Shown here in pieces: positions 14,301 through 26,539 of a stretch of DNA of 64,000 nucleotides. The DNA lies in contig CM076259.1 of the NCBI GenBank assembly GCA_038380795.1, positions 78,499,724 to 78,563,723 of the forward strand, in the 5' to 3' direction. The notes below the pieces were generated by a model, which saw only the letters and a list, made by a program, of their open reading frames with translations, was not told the DNA's origin and did no database searches. Origin of the DNA: Pyrocephalus nanus (lineage: Eukaryota; Chordata; Aves; Passeriformes; Tyrannidae). Position 1 is the first letter of the stretch; each line of letters begins with the position of its first letter. The position numbers and the translations under genes are program-made.

Positions 14301-15791
14301 CTGTAAATTCTCTGGTACTACATATCGATACATATTATTGATTTGTTTTATTTATGACACTGAAATACTGAGAGGTTGTTATCCCATAGTTGTAGCATGA
14401 ATGATGTAATACTGCCTGTCCATCACATTTCGTTCTTTAGATTTAAATGTGCCCAGTTCTGCTGTTAATTCCTCACGCTAGCCAAGAAGTATAATGTACA
14501 CGTGCTTTGAAAATAGTTTGAAACTTCTGTAATGTTCAGTGATGTTTATGGTCACACACTGGTTTTACTTTTACACTGAAGGCAAAGAACTAAGAGCCAA
14601 ATCTGCATTTTTTGATTCATGCAAGAATATGTGCAAGTAAGAACAGAGCTTGGTGGAAAATCCAAATTGGTATATACAAGTCCTATTACTTAAAGGTAAT
14701 AAAATCAGGATAATATTTTTTTAAAAGTTTTTGGCTACAAAAGCACCTGAACCTCTTTTCTTTAATTTTAACACCCCCATTTAAGAGGATAACATAATCA
14801 GACATATATAGTTCATAATATCAAATGTAAACTTCATGTTAGTAGAGCAAAAATAGAAATTAGAGGGAGAACTATGTACACTGACTGTTAAAACATACAG
14901 AAAAAAAATCAGAATTTTCTTAGAATGCTTTCCAAAGAAAAAAGGAGTTTTTCGTTTACGTAAATGCAGTGTATTGGACCTCTCTCAGTGGGCAGCTGTA
15001 TGAGGTAGTTATCTTTCTTTGCAGAGTAATCAGTCCAGTTTTCTCCAGGGAACTGTGTGTAAGACTTGAATAAGAACATCTTCTGTTACTAATATTACTA
15101 CAGGCATCCTTTTACAAATAAGTAGTGTAGGAGATAAGACAGTTCTTGGTAGAATTCTGTGAAATGGTATCTTTCGCTGTGACTGTTGTCTGATGTTCAT
15201 ATCCCATACGTACAGTAGTACTTGCTCAACTGATGAGAGAGTATCCTAGAAGTACAACTTTACCATCTTCTCTCCCTCAGACTTCAGCTGCTTCTCCCAA
15301 GTGCTTCCATACCAGTGCTGGTGTAGGGAGTTCCCTCTTGTCCCTGCTTGCACCCCCAGTTGTGTCTTCCTAGCACTGTTCTGTGTCCTATGGTGATCTA
15401 ATGCAATTGGATGAGCTTGTATTTCAGAGGTGGGAACCTTTGAATTTTTTTTAAACAGTTATTTCATTGATCTAATGGGTATCACCTGTCTGCAAAGCCA
15501 AAGGAACAGCATACTTGAGTACAGATGTAGAAATAAGTGTCCAGAGAGACCAGCAGTTACAGGAGAAGAAAGATCAATATTGCAAGGCTCTGCTTTCTTT
15601 TCAAGAAATGAATGTTGTGAGATTCAGTAGGAAGATCCATATCCATTAATCTTGGACAACCTACAAGAGTCTTGTCCTGCTTTTTAACAAGGATTGTGCC
15701 AGTTTCCTCCCTGCTGTTGGTTACTGTAACACTTGTCCTCTGACCAGAGACTATAATCTTCGTGATATTCTTTTCTTGGCTCTATAGAGTA

Positions 15792-15965
15792 AATGAATTT
15801 GGAAGGAAACTCTGGAGACCTAGTTCCTCTCTTGAAGCAGCATCAATTGGAACAGGGCTGTAATTTTTTAGGGCCATATCTAGTTAAGTTTGGAATATCT
15901 CTAAGGATGGAAACTCTGCCTCTCTGAGCTACCCATTTCTGTGTCTGACCACCTTCTTCCAGTAT
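15792..15965 (-). mobile_element. CR1 LINE relic (old, low confidence)
   Basis: Weak but ordered similarity to the reverse-complement CR1 3' region: aatttggaaggaaactctggag, then a degraded middle, then ggatggaaactctgcctctctgagctaccc and tctgtgtctgaccacc. The spacing is close to that of the better-preserved copies in this window. The following 200 bases are pyrimidine-rich and I cannot assign them. Confidence 0.55.
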
Positions 15966-18900
15966 CTCTTGCCTTTCTAGATTGCAGCTACCTCGTGTCA
16001 GTCATCACCACTGCCTTGATCTAACTCCCGGTTCCTGCCTGCTGGTGACTGCCACAGGCATCTCCAGCCACAAGTGTAGTTTTCAGTCGTGCTGCCTATA
16101 CTTTTCCTACGTACTTTCCCTTCTGTACCCTCTTGTATGTCTGGTGACAGTATATTTGTTGACAAGTTGTCATTATTTCCATTGTCCCTTCTAAGAACTG
16201 TCCTTCACAATCTTCTAAGCACTCCTTGCCCTTCTAGCTGCTTTTAGCTCATATGGTTCTCAAACGTTTGGCTTCACAGATGCTGCCTGGGGTGTGAGAG
16301 GCAGGAGGAATTGGATCCTGGAATGGGTGTACTTCTTTTTGAGTCACTACTCTGACAGGGTTTTTTTAAAATAACTCTAGGGACCGTATATCCTGGCTTT
16401 GGTAGAAGGCACTGTGTTGGTTCAGTGAACCAAACCTGATTTGGTGTGGTGGTGGGGAACAATCAAACCCACAAACAATTGTGTGCATATGCATGTTGTT
16501 GTTGTTGCTGATTTACTTAGTGCTTTTTTAGCTCTTAGCTAATGTTTATTAATATAACTTATAATGATAGTTATTTTTTTCTTAAATATGCCTGTTTATC
16601 ATATAATGTTGTTTTTTTTACTGTCAGAAATTAAATCTAACGCTGTTTAATGGCTCTCTTCTTGTGGGGAAAATAACTCCAGTTTACTAATGAGATGCAG
16701 ATGCTTCCAGTTTTCTGACGTGAACTTGGTCTCCTCTGTGTTTTCGAGTGTCGTTTCTGGCATCTTTATAAACTCTCTGAAGGTCTTTATCAAATGTTTG
16801 ATGATTACTACATCTAGTGAAGAAATAACACTTGTATAGATATCAGCAATTGCAGCTATTTGTCAGGACGTAAATTAGTAGCCTTCTTGTGAGGACAGGG
16901 AGGATTTTAAAGTACACAAGCCAGCTAAGAAAAGGGCACTGTATGTCAGTAGAATGGAATTATCCATGTTAGAATTTGGTCAGGGCAGTGAGCTTTTGAT
17001 ACTCTTGTTTTTATCAAGAGTGTTGCTTATTCAGTGTCTTTGTCTTTTGCAATGTTTGAAAAATGACGCTTTTTCAATGTATTTATTAGTAGTTATTACA
17101 AATGTGATTCTAGGGTCACTTATCTTCCTGGTTGTGATTATGCTTAAATCATCAGTAAATTCAGGGTGGTGTGAGCTTCAACAGTCATCATATGTTTTAA
17201 TTAGGTTTCTGAATATACAGTATAAATATAATCATGGTCACCTAACTTTGAAAGCATTGTAGAATGTCTGGAAAAATACTGAACAGGTTTTTTTCAACAT
17301 ACAGGCATATAATTAATATCCTCTGACTGCAAACTCAGTGTAACATCTCAATAACACAGTGCTAATTTTTCATTACTTGTTGACTTCTAAATGTATTTTT
17401 ATGTTTGGTTGGTTTGTTTTTTTTTTCTGTCCTCCCCTTGAAAAACACAAGCTAAGGTATTGCAAAGTGTGCTTACTAATCAAGCTATATGCTTGTGTTC
17501 TGTATTCATTTGCAAAGCTTCATGTGCAGCTTTAGGACAGGAGAAATAGTATGGCTGTATGAAGAATGTCTTGTGCCCATGCATTTTCTTCATCTATTCT
17601 AACACTGAGGTTTTTGAACTGTTATTCTGTTTGTCTTCTCTACTGAACTTTGACATAGAAAATTTTGTCCATGTCATAAACTTGGGTCCTTGATAATGTG
17701 AGATATTTTAGCTACAGTGATCCTCTGCTGTTTCTCCCCCTCATCATTCTGTCTCTTTTTTTCTCCATGACTGCCTGATTTTCATTTAGACTAATGTCTA
17801 TTTTGTGTTAAACATCTCACTGAGCGTTCTCTGCGAACTGAAGACTTTTTCCAAACTAAAACCAAATGGCCTAGAAAATAAAGTGCTGCTGACTTTCTCT
17901 GCTGAATTCAATACAGTAATTCCAAGTGCTTCTCCCTCCTCCAAGCAAATTAAAAATATGTAACTTGAATCCTAATTAAAAAAAAGTCAATAGAGCTAAT
18001 ACTCTCAAAGGATAAATTGTATTTAATTGTACTTTCAAGTAGTTAATAGATTTTGCTATTTGTGGCTCAAATTTATTATTTAATTGGATGGAGTACTCAT
18101 CGATAAGCAAGGAATCTTTCTTACCTTGCTAGCATATTTAAGATGGCTTTGTACATCACTGGCACATCACATTTTAAACTAAGTTTGAATTAATGATTAA
18201 ACAAATGCTGCTTTTACGTCATGCACAATCTCATGAGGTCATGGAACTGATAGAACTATTCTGTGTTGTATGAAAAATGAAATGGTCTTCATGAGCCCAG
18301 ATGATCGGGAGGACTAAGATTACACTTGTTAGTGTTTGCCATTTCCTTTGTGCATACCTGATTTCTTCTCTTTATCTTCGTGTAATCAGCAGCTATATCC
18401 ATTGCCAGGATCTAATTGAACTTAATGAAGAAAGAGGTTCTGCTGTTAAGCTTCCGCATTCTCTGTTCTTTGTGCTGCTCACAGTGCTAAAAAGAGATGA
18501 GTTAACATAAACCTGAGTAGGCTGTTTAACCTTCTTTCTCTTCTGGAAATGTAGATGCAATAACATTTGCAGCTGAAAAGGCTCATTCGCAGTTTCTAGT
18601 GTTTAAGGATGCAAATGAAGCATTTTGTCTTTTCTGTCGCCTAGAGGTGTTAAGCAAGGAAACAGAGAGAGGTTTCTAGGATTAGTTCCACAGATTTCTT
18701 TTATCATGTAAAAATCAAGGGTGGTTTCAATGCAATGAAGTAAAGAAAAGCAATATGGAAACCATCCAGGGAAAAGTCTCAAGTTTCTCTGGTTTCTCCC
18801 TAAATTTTCTGGGTGTTTGTTACTCCTGATGTAGTCAAATACGCAAACTTTTTGCAGCATACCAGGGCTAAGTTCCTTTGCATTTGAGTGGTGTGTGTGT

Positions 18901-21900
18901 AATGTTTGTAGATGGTGAAGCAATTAATCATTAACAGTGACATGTCATGTGAACTCCTGTATGTTCAAGTTTTGTATTTTAGAAATGCTTCTAAATTCAC
19001 ATAATACAATATTGAATTTAGATTCTAGACAGACAAATATATAGATCTTCTAAAGCTTTTAATTGTCTCGAAGTGAAATTATCACGTTTGGATTGGCAAC
19101 CTGAAGTTCTAAGTAAAAACTTTTAAGGATAGAGCCACAGAGATGGTACTTGTTCTCAGTCCCTTGTGCTTTGAGTCCTTGGAAAAAGCTGCTTCTGTGC
19201 TTCTTTCACCTGCAAAGATATGACCTGGAACGATTTTTTCCACTTAGTTATAAATACACACTATGAAATGTTCGGTGAATGAGAGTGTTTAATTTTGAAA
19301 TGCAGATTTAAATCCCTTCAAGCACGTTTATTCTTTGTGAACTCATACTATCACAGATATTATGTACAACTTGTATCTTGTTAAGGAAGATGTCTACAGA
19401 TCAACCTGAACCTTAGTTTTGACTTTGTAAACTTATCACTTGTGTGGATTTAAAGGGTAAGTGACTTTAAAGTTTATTTAAAAGCTGTTCTCCATGCAGC
19501 ATTTGTGCTCAAGGTGATGCTGACCATCTGATTTTCTGGTAACTGCCTGATGTTTATGCAGGAGGTCCTGCACCCTTTCTGAGGTGCACAGTTTTTTGGG
19601 ACAGTGAAGTTAAGTAGCCTTAGTTTGTGTTTATACTTGTTCAGCAACTGTGCCTTTTGTTTAAGCTGAGTTTTAGAGTAGTCTAACAGAGTTCTCTCTT
19701 CCCACCTCCAGTATTTGAATATACATATACTACATCTAAAAACCCCCATAAATATGCCTATGAATATATGATATATAGCTATATGCTGTTCCTGCATTCT
19801 ATTCCCAGCCTGCTTTAGAGAAAGCATGTTTGGGGCTTGGTTAAGGCCTGTTTGCATTTGGTCTGTCAGAAGTTTCTGTTCATACTGATAACTGATGAAT
19901 GGCTTTTCATGCCTCTGTATAGGTTAAACTATATTTGGAGAGCAGTATTAACAGATTCACACTGGGGTTAAATGAATCAGTTGATATTTCTTAGAGTGAT
20001 GGTTTGAAGGGAGTTTAGTAACACATCTCCCTCCCTATGCCAAAGGTTAAACATGGAAACTGATGTCTATGTTGGTTTATTTCCAAGTAAATGAGTGTAT
20101 TCTAGTTTTCATTCTTTTTTGGTATTGCTGCTCAGCAGTTATCTTTTTTTTTCTTAAGGTAGTGATTTTGAAAATGCTTTAGTGTTCTTTAAACTCAGTT
20201 CTAAGCAGTGAGACAAACTTCTTGCTTCTGTGTTAAATTTTAGGTAAGGCTTTTTTTTTTCTGCTAGCTTTTTCTTTTCAAAATAAACACTTCCAATGTA
20301 TTACTTTCTCTTACAGTATGTACTCCTGTTTGAGACAGCAAGTATAGATATTTAAAGTGGCACAGCATAGTGTCACATAGCTTGTGCGATGAGTTCTGAC
20401 CTCTAAATTGCTGTGTGTTTTGGAGCCAAGTAAGTTTTGATTTTGAAATAGAATTTGGAACAAGCCATGAGGTCTGACAGTGTCGAAAGCACAGTTCTTT
20501 GTCACCACCTACTTCCTCTATCAAGGTGCATTGGGCACTGTCACTTTTCCAATTGTCAATTTACATTTTGCTTTCAAGGCTAGTTGCTGTCAGAGTCTAC
20601 CTGCCTGCTGCTTCTAGAACTCAAGGTGATTTTAATAATTAATCTCATTCTAAAACCCTCAAATAAAACAAAAGCCAAACCTCCAGAAATAACTAGTGTA
20701 GTCAGAGAATAGTAGGATGCTACACTCTTCCCCTTGAGCATATCTGTCCATTTATTTACATCACGTACTGTATTCACTCTGTTGTAAGCCTGTACAGAAG
20801 GCTGTAATTTGCTTTTCTTCAGCATAGCTCTTTTTGTAAAAATACTTGTTGTAATGAAGGATGCTATTGTACAGTTAGTATTGTCTTTCCTTTCGTGTGT
20901 GTAAATGTGTGTGTATTCTGAAGATCCTTTGTCTTCAGAAGTTCTGCATATTTCATTCTAAACAAGATTGGTGGAACTTTTTTTCACTGAACTGCTGCAG
21001 AGTTACTACTTTTCGTGATCCATAACAATACCTAGGCTTGTTACTGCTTTAAAGTAACAAGCCTTTTCCAGCTTATAGTCTGTATAGAATGAAGTTTTCT
21101 GTTTTTTGGTACTAAATTTGCAGGTTGATACATGGACAGATAATTGGGCACTCCTGCATATGTTCTGAATTCTGAGCCTTCAGGATAGCACCAGCAGGGC
21201 CTGGGCATTTCACCTGATTAGGTTGTTTCTGTGCATCTAGCAGAAAGCTTCAGGATGTTCTTCCGTGTCCACCACATCCTATTGTAGAGCATTTTATCAG
21301 TTCAGTATTTCCTAGGTTATTGAGTGGATGCTTGTTATTATATATACTTATACTATATTTCCTTGGGGGATTCCTTCCTAGTGTTGAATGGACAGTTCCT
21401 GTATTGTGAAGTGATTTGTTATGTCCCCATCTTTTTTAACAGATAGATGTCAGTGTGCCTGCTGTGTTTTTTGTTTTTTCTTTCTTTTTGTTTGCTTGTT
21501 TGTTTGTGTTTTTTTCCCCCCCTGGTATCTTATCTGAATCTTATTTGTCTTTGAATGCTTCATCTGGATTTTTCTGTTCTGCTTGTTTTTTTTTCTAGGT
21601 TGTATATACCTCTGTTGGACCTTCCTTTTGCTGCCAGCTCTGCTTTTCAGCCCTGCATTCAGCCCATGTGACTTAGAGGCTTTTTAGCCAGCTGTCTTTT
21701 TCGGTCATCCTTGAGCTGTGCTGCTTATCTGCTCTGCTTTGTATGTGGCTGCAGGCAGCTGTATGTACAGGTTTGTGTCCCTCTGGTGAGCTATGAGCTG
21801 TAGATGGGAAATTGTATTTGTGGAAGATTATAATTTTTCTGCAACACTGTGATTACTGGACTAATTGTGCTTATTCCTGTCCCCTTTGGGTCTGTCTCCT

Positions 21901-24900
21901 TCACTGGTTATGTGTCAAAAGGGAGTACAGTGGTGAGAGAATTCATCAGCTGCATGTAAGTATTTTGTGGAAACCTTTTCCAGATTTTCCAGTGAAGAAG
22001 ACTTGAGGGTTAAGACAAAACCCCTTGAAAACCAGACCTATGATAAAGTCTCTACTGGAGTTCTTATCTGTGGACCTTCTTTCATAATCTTATTCACCAA
22101 TAAATTCTTGAGTAAGTGTGGTGACTTGTTACCCACACTTGCTGATCTTGCTGTTACCTCACTGCCACAGAATCTTGCTTTGGCTTTTCTTCTGCCCTTG
22201 AGTTGTTCTGCTACTTGCCACCATGTGTCAAAGAGTTGTTTCAAGCAGTGACTTTGATGTCTCAAACTTTAACTGTGCTGCGATTCATACAGTGCTCCTC
22301 AGAGAAGCATCATGTTTGATTTTAAAACTAACCTTAAAACAGTGATGCAGACTTGAGCACAGTACGGCAGCATGTAGCCCCCTGTGCACCTGAGAGACTG
22401 AGGATGTGCCTTAACCGAGAAGAGGGTTCTTGTTTGCAGTTGCATGCACCAGCAGCTCATGTAGTCCTTCCTTCAAGTGCCCATTAAGCTTCTCTCTGTT
22501 TAGCTTATTGTATCTCAGGAAAACGATGGAAAACACTAAAAAATAGGCCATTGTCTGCCATGTTGGTTAGCTAGGTCAACTGAGGAATGTTAAAGCCTGC
22601 CATTAGAAAAGGGGGATACCCAGCAAGCACGGCTGGGGCTAAGCCCTTTCCTCCTGACTGAATTACTGTTACTGTCTTTTGTAAGTATCACTCCGAATTT
22701 GGATAATATATATATGTCTGAGTTTGAGAACCTATGATTCAATGTCACTGTGCAACAGATTGTTTGGATTCTCCTGTAAATTCCATGAATTTGTTTAAAA
22801 CCAGTTCTGTGTTTACATAGGAAAGCTTATTTTCAGTTTAGGTAGAGAAGCTATGTTTGCTCCTGAGATCTCTATCCTCTCAGCCATTTCTTCCTCAGAA
22901 ATGGGAAACGTTTTCCTACAACTAGCCATTTCGGGTACCAGGGAAGGAACAAGCAGAAGGTCTGCATTACTGCCACTGCTTCTGTGTGGTATATTCTGTG
23001 GATAATTATAGGGGCTCTTGCACCTGGAAGCAGCTGAGCACTTGGACTGTATTTTGCCTCATCAGCATGCTGTGAGTGGAAAATCCCCTCAACGAATGAT
23101 CCTGAAAGAGAAAACACAAGAATCTTGATAGTCATGTTTTAGTACATGGCATACCTCCTTTATGGTTGAAGCTGTTCCTGTTAAGCTGGTGACACATGCA
23201 GATTCAAATATCTTGGCTCAAATGAGGACACTAAAAAGTGTGTTTAATTGTCCATTAGTAACATAGTAAAAGAGAGAGGATAACTTTCAGTATCACTTGT
23301 TTTGTCTAAAGCTGGGTTGGAACTGTTCAATCATTTCCTGCAGCTCTGGGTGGCCTGGCAGTGAGATGACTGGTTTGCCACAAATTCATAAGCCTGCAGA
23401 AGAGTTTATGTTGTCAGGGAAGCTAGTAGGTATAAAAGTTTATTATGCAGTTTTCCCTCCTATCTTTAGTTCTGTTTATGCTGCCACTGAGGCTGAATCC
23501 ACTGCTGACTGTATAATGTAGTAGTTTTGAATATCTACATTCATAATTTCGAGGAGGAGGTGCAAAGGAATCTTCTCTTCTAGAATCAATTACCTCGGGT
23601 TCACAAGAGTTTGTCAGTTGGGCAGGTCCTTTCCAGATGTTGGGAATATGGTGATTTACACTAGCATGGGTCTGTTTGACCCACTCTGTTCCCAGATGTG
23701 TTTGACAGACTGTGAAGGTCACATATAGCTCAATCATGAACTTCCCAAATGGGTTTTCCAAGTTTTACCTTGGCGTGTTGTACTTTGTGGTTTAGTTTTT
23801 GCTATGAGTCCCACATTCCCTGAGGGTAGAATAAGGCTTTTGTCAGGCTTAAAAAAAAAAAACAACCAAAAGGGAGAGAGCATGAACCACTCGCAATTCT
23901 TCTGGCATGACAATTACACCTATTGTTACTGCTTTCAAAAAAAGAGAGGTTTGGGGAAAATTCAATGTCTACTACTCAAGACAACTCAAAATTAACTTTC
24001 TTTTATAAAATATTCCTTATTGTGTGCCTGTGCTTTTGACTGTGCAAAGCAGAGTAGTGATACACAGGTATCACAGGCATGTTTCTAAAGAAAATGCTGG
24101 TGCACATTTATGGTGAAACTGTGTATGTTCCCTGCAGCTGGATAATTAGTCTTCAAAGCTGGAATACACTTATGAATATGTAGAGGAGTAACAGAACTTT
24201 TGGAAGAGCTTATTTGATATTCAGTGTGTAAGCTTGTATATGTATAGCAGAGTTTCTAGTGTTTGCTATGACATGAATAAATCTGTGTGTGGACAGACTG
24301 TTATCAGACACTGGAAGATTTTTTGGTAGTTTCACCACTTCTGTATGTTTGATAAACTAAGGATGCTAATGGTCAAGTGCTGGTAAATCTCTGTGGGAGC
24401 TGAAGATGTTTCCGCCACATTCTTTCTTGTGGTCTGTTCTTTGCTTTTTCAGTATTGGGCAGTAGAGTTTTGTACTGATCATTTTCTGCATTATGTGATG
24501 GTTGGTAGTGAAGGGGGGACACTTTTCTGGTGATGAGCTGAGAAGCTTTGGCATAGGGCTTGAGCAAACATCTTTGAGTGATGACTGAAATTATTGTAGC
24601 AAGACTTTCAAGAGTTTGTTCAGCAGTGCCTTGAGCTGACAAAGTCTTTTTTTGCGTGCTTAACTGAAGTTAGTTGCAAGTCATGTCAGAGAATGCACAT
24701 TTCTTCTGTGTAGGAGATACCCAGACATACTGGCTGGAAAAGAGTGATTTATTAACTTATTTTTGATTTATGGATGTTGCAGCATGCAGAGTGATGTGGT
24801 TTTAGGTGTCCTGTGATATCACATTGAGTTAAACTATTTTATTTCAGGTTTTGTTGCAGGGAAGTAATTGGAAGTAAGTGGTGAGTGCCTGAATTGACTA

Positions 24901-26105
24901 ACCATATCAGGGATTAGCTGATGGTACCAAGCTGCTGCTTGTTCAGCATGAAAGAGCAGATCTGTGTAAGGTACAAAGGTTCAAAGCGGTTTGAAGCTGA
25001 GGTGCATGTGTAGACAAGTGCACTTTGCAAATTCTGGGTTATGAAAAGTATACGTTAAAAAAAGACAAAGATGCACATTGCGCCATGTGATATTTACAGT
25101 AATGTGAATCTGCCACATATCATCTGGTACTTAATAAATAGCATTGGCTGTATCCACGTGGAATATTACAGCTCTACAGGATTCATGTAACAAATATAAT
25201 GGATGCAGAGAATAATTTCTTGAAATAGCCTGGAACATTCCTTCTCGGGTGGTTCATGAATCTCTCCTGAATGGTGCTGTTCTTTTCTTATCCAGCTACC
25301 TGTTTGGACAGGAGCAGGGAATGAACTGGGTACTTGGAAAGTCCATCCCAGTGGTCAGTGAGATGAGACAGGAAGTCAAGCACAATGTCCCCTGTGTGCT
25401 TTTTAATGGAAAGGTGTGTGCTTGCTGATGTCATGAAAGCAATTTCTATCCTCTTCTGTGACCTCCAGTTGGAATGAAGGTTTTTTATTTTCTGTCAGAA
25501 CAAAGTCAAGAGGAGAGAGAGAAATACTGTGAGAGTATGGAAATAGACTGTAAGATGGAAGTCCTGGATGGTCTGTTAGGGCAACAGAAGTTCTGGGCCC
25601 ACTATCTTGACCTCTAGTGAGTCCATGTTTTTGGTGGTAGACTTTGAGAAGAAAGTGAGGAGAGGAAGCAATACATGATGGAGTTTAAAGTGGTATTGAT
25701 CAGGATGCAAATGCCAGTGTTGTGGCAGAAACTGTAGATACAAGATGTTTTCAAGAAAGGAGTGATACAAGAGGGACAGTGTAATCTCCAGTTATCAAGT
25801 ATGTAAATGAACCCTTTCCACATAGCTTTTTGAGACTGGAATACAGTCCGATGACAGAAGAGAACTCTACCCTATCTCCAAGTGTATGCAGGCACATTTT
25901 TGCAACTCTCTTAAGAGAGGATGAAGCATCAGTTTTTGGGTCAAAATCTGTTGTTTCTGAAAAAGTCAGATCCAAACCTTGTGCCACTATGGTTTCATGT
26001 GTCAACTCTTTGCTTCTTGTTTCCCTTCTCATTTAAAAAGTAAATTTCTTGCAGTGCCAAAGGCTTTGAACACTTAATAATTATAGATCTCCACCCTTGT
26101 TTTGG

Positions 26106-26154
26106 TCCTCCTATCTCTTCCTTCTCTTCTTTCTCTTCCTTCCTCCTACTGCAG
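26106..26154 (+). promoter_or_regulatory. Pyrimidine tract ending in a cryptic splice acceptor
   Basis: About 43 nearly unbroken pyrimidines run into ctactgcag at 26146-26154. This is a stronger-looking polypyrimidine/AG acceptor on the gene strand than several real PCCA acceptors. No coding sequence follows, so if used it would create a pseudoexon. Whether it is ever used cannot be told from sequence. Confidence 0.35.
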
Positions 26155-26539
26155 TCTTCCTATACAATAATCAAATCAGTATTACTGAGTTGCTGAGCTA
26201 AGAAGCTGAGTGTAGTAAAGGAGAGTTGGGCTGAGATGAAACCTGAGCTGGTGTTCATTGTGAATTGAAGCTATAACAATCCTTCATAGCGGAACTGATG
26301 CTCTGCATTTGCACTGAGCTTCCTAGTGTATCCATAATACTTACCTAATCTTTTCTCTATTTCTAGTACCCTGTTAGCTAGGATGATGGGAACTTGCCTA
26401 CACAGAGCTTCTGCTGTTATACTCTTCATGCTAGGAAGCTGCTGACAGTGAAAGTGGTGACTCCCAAGCATGTTGGGATCTCAGCTCTCGTAAAATCGTG
26501 AATAGAAGGATGTTGTTCCTCAACTTAAAAAAACAACAT

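Noticed and set aside
16954..17262. 102-codon + strand frame, hydrophobic
   Set aside because: T-rich DNA translates to Leu/Phe/Ile-rich peptides. No signal for a real membrane protein beyond that.
18603..18923. 106-codon minus-strand frame
   Set aside because: His/Leu/Cys-rich, no family recognised, no promoter or splice context. Treated as chance.
19474..19857. 127-codon minus-strand open frame
   Set aside because: No recognisable domain and no splice-site context. In 64 kb of AT-rich DNA a frame of this length is expected by chance. Conservation would be needed to revive it.
23423..23761. 112-codon minus-strand frame
   Set aside because: Some protein-like look but no motif. I could not tie it to any transposon or gene family.
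25751..26036. Overlapping frames of 93 (minus) and 68 (plus) codons
   Set aside because: Mutual shadows with no recognisable motif, and no exon-like boundaries matching PCCA phases.
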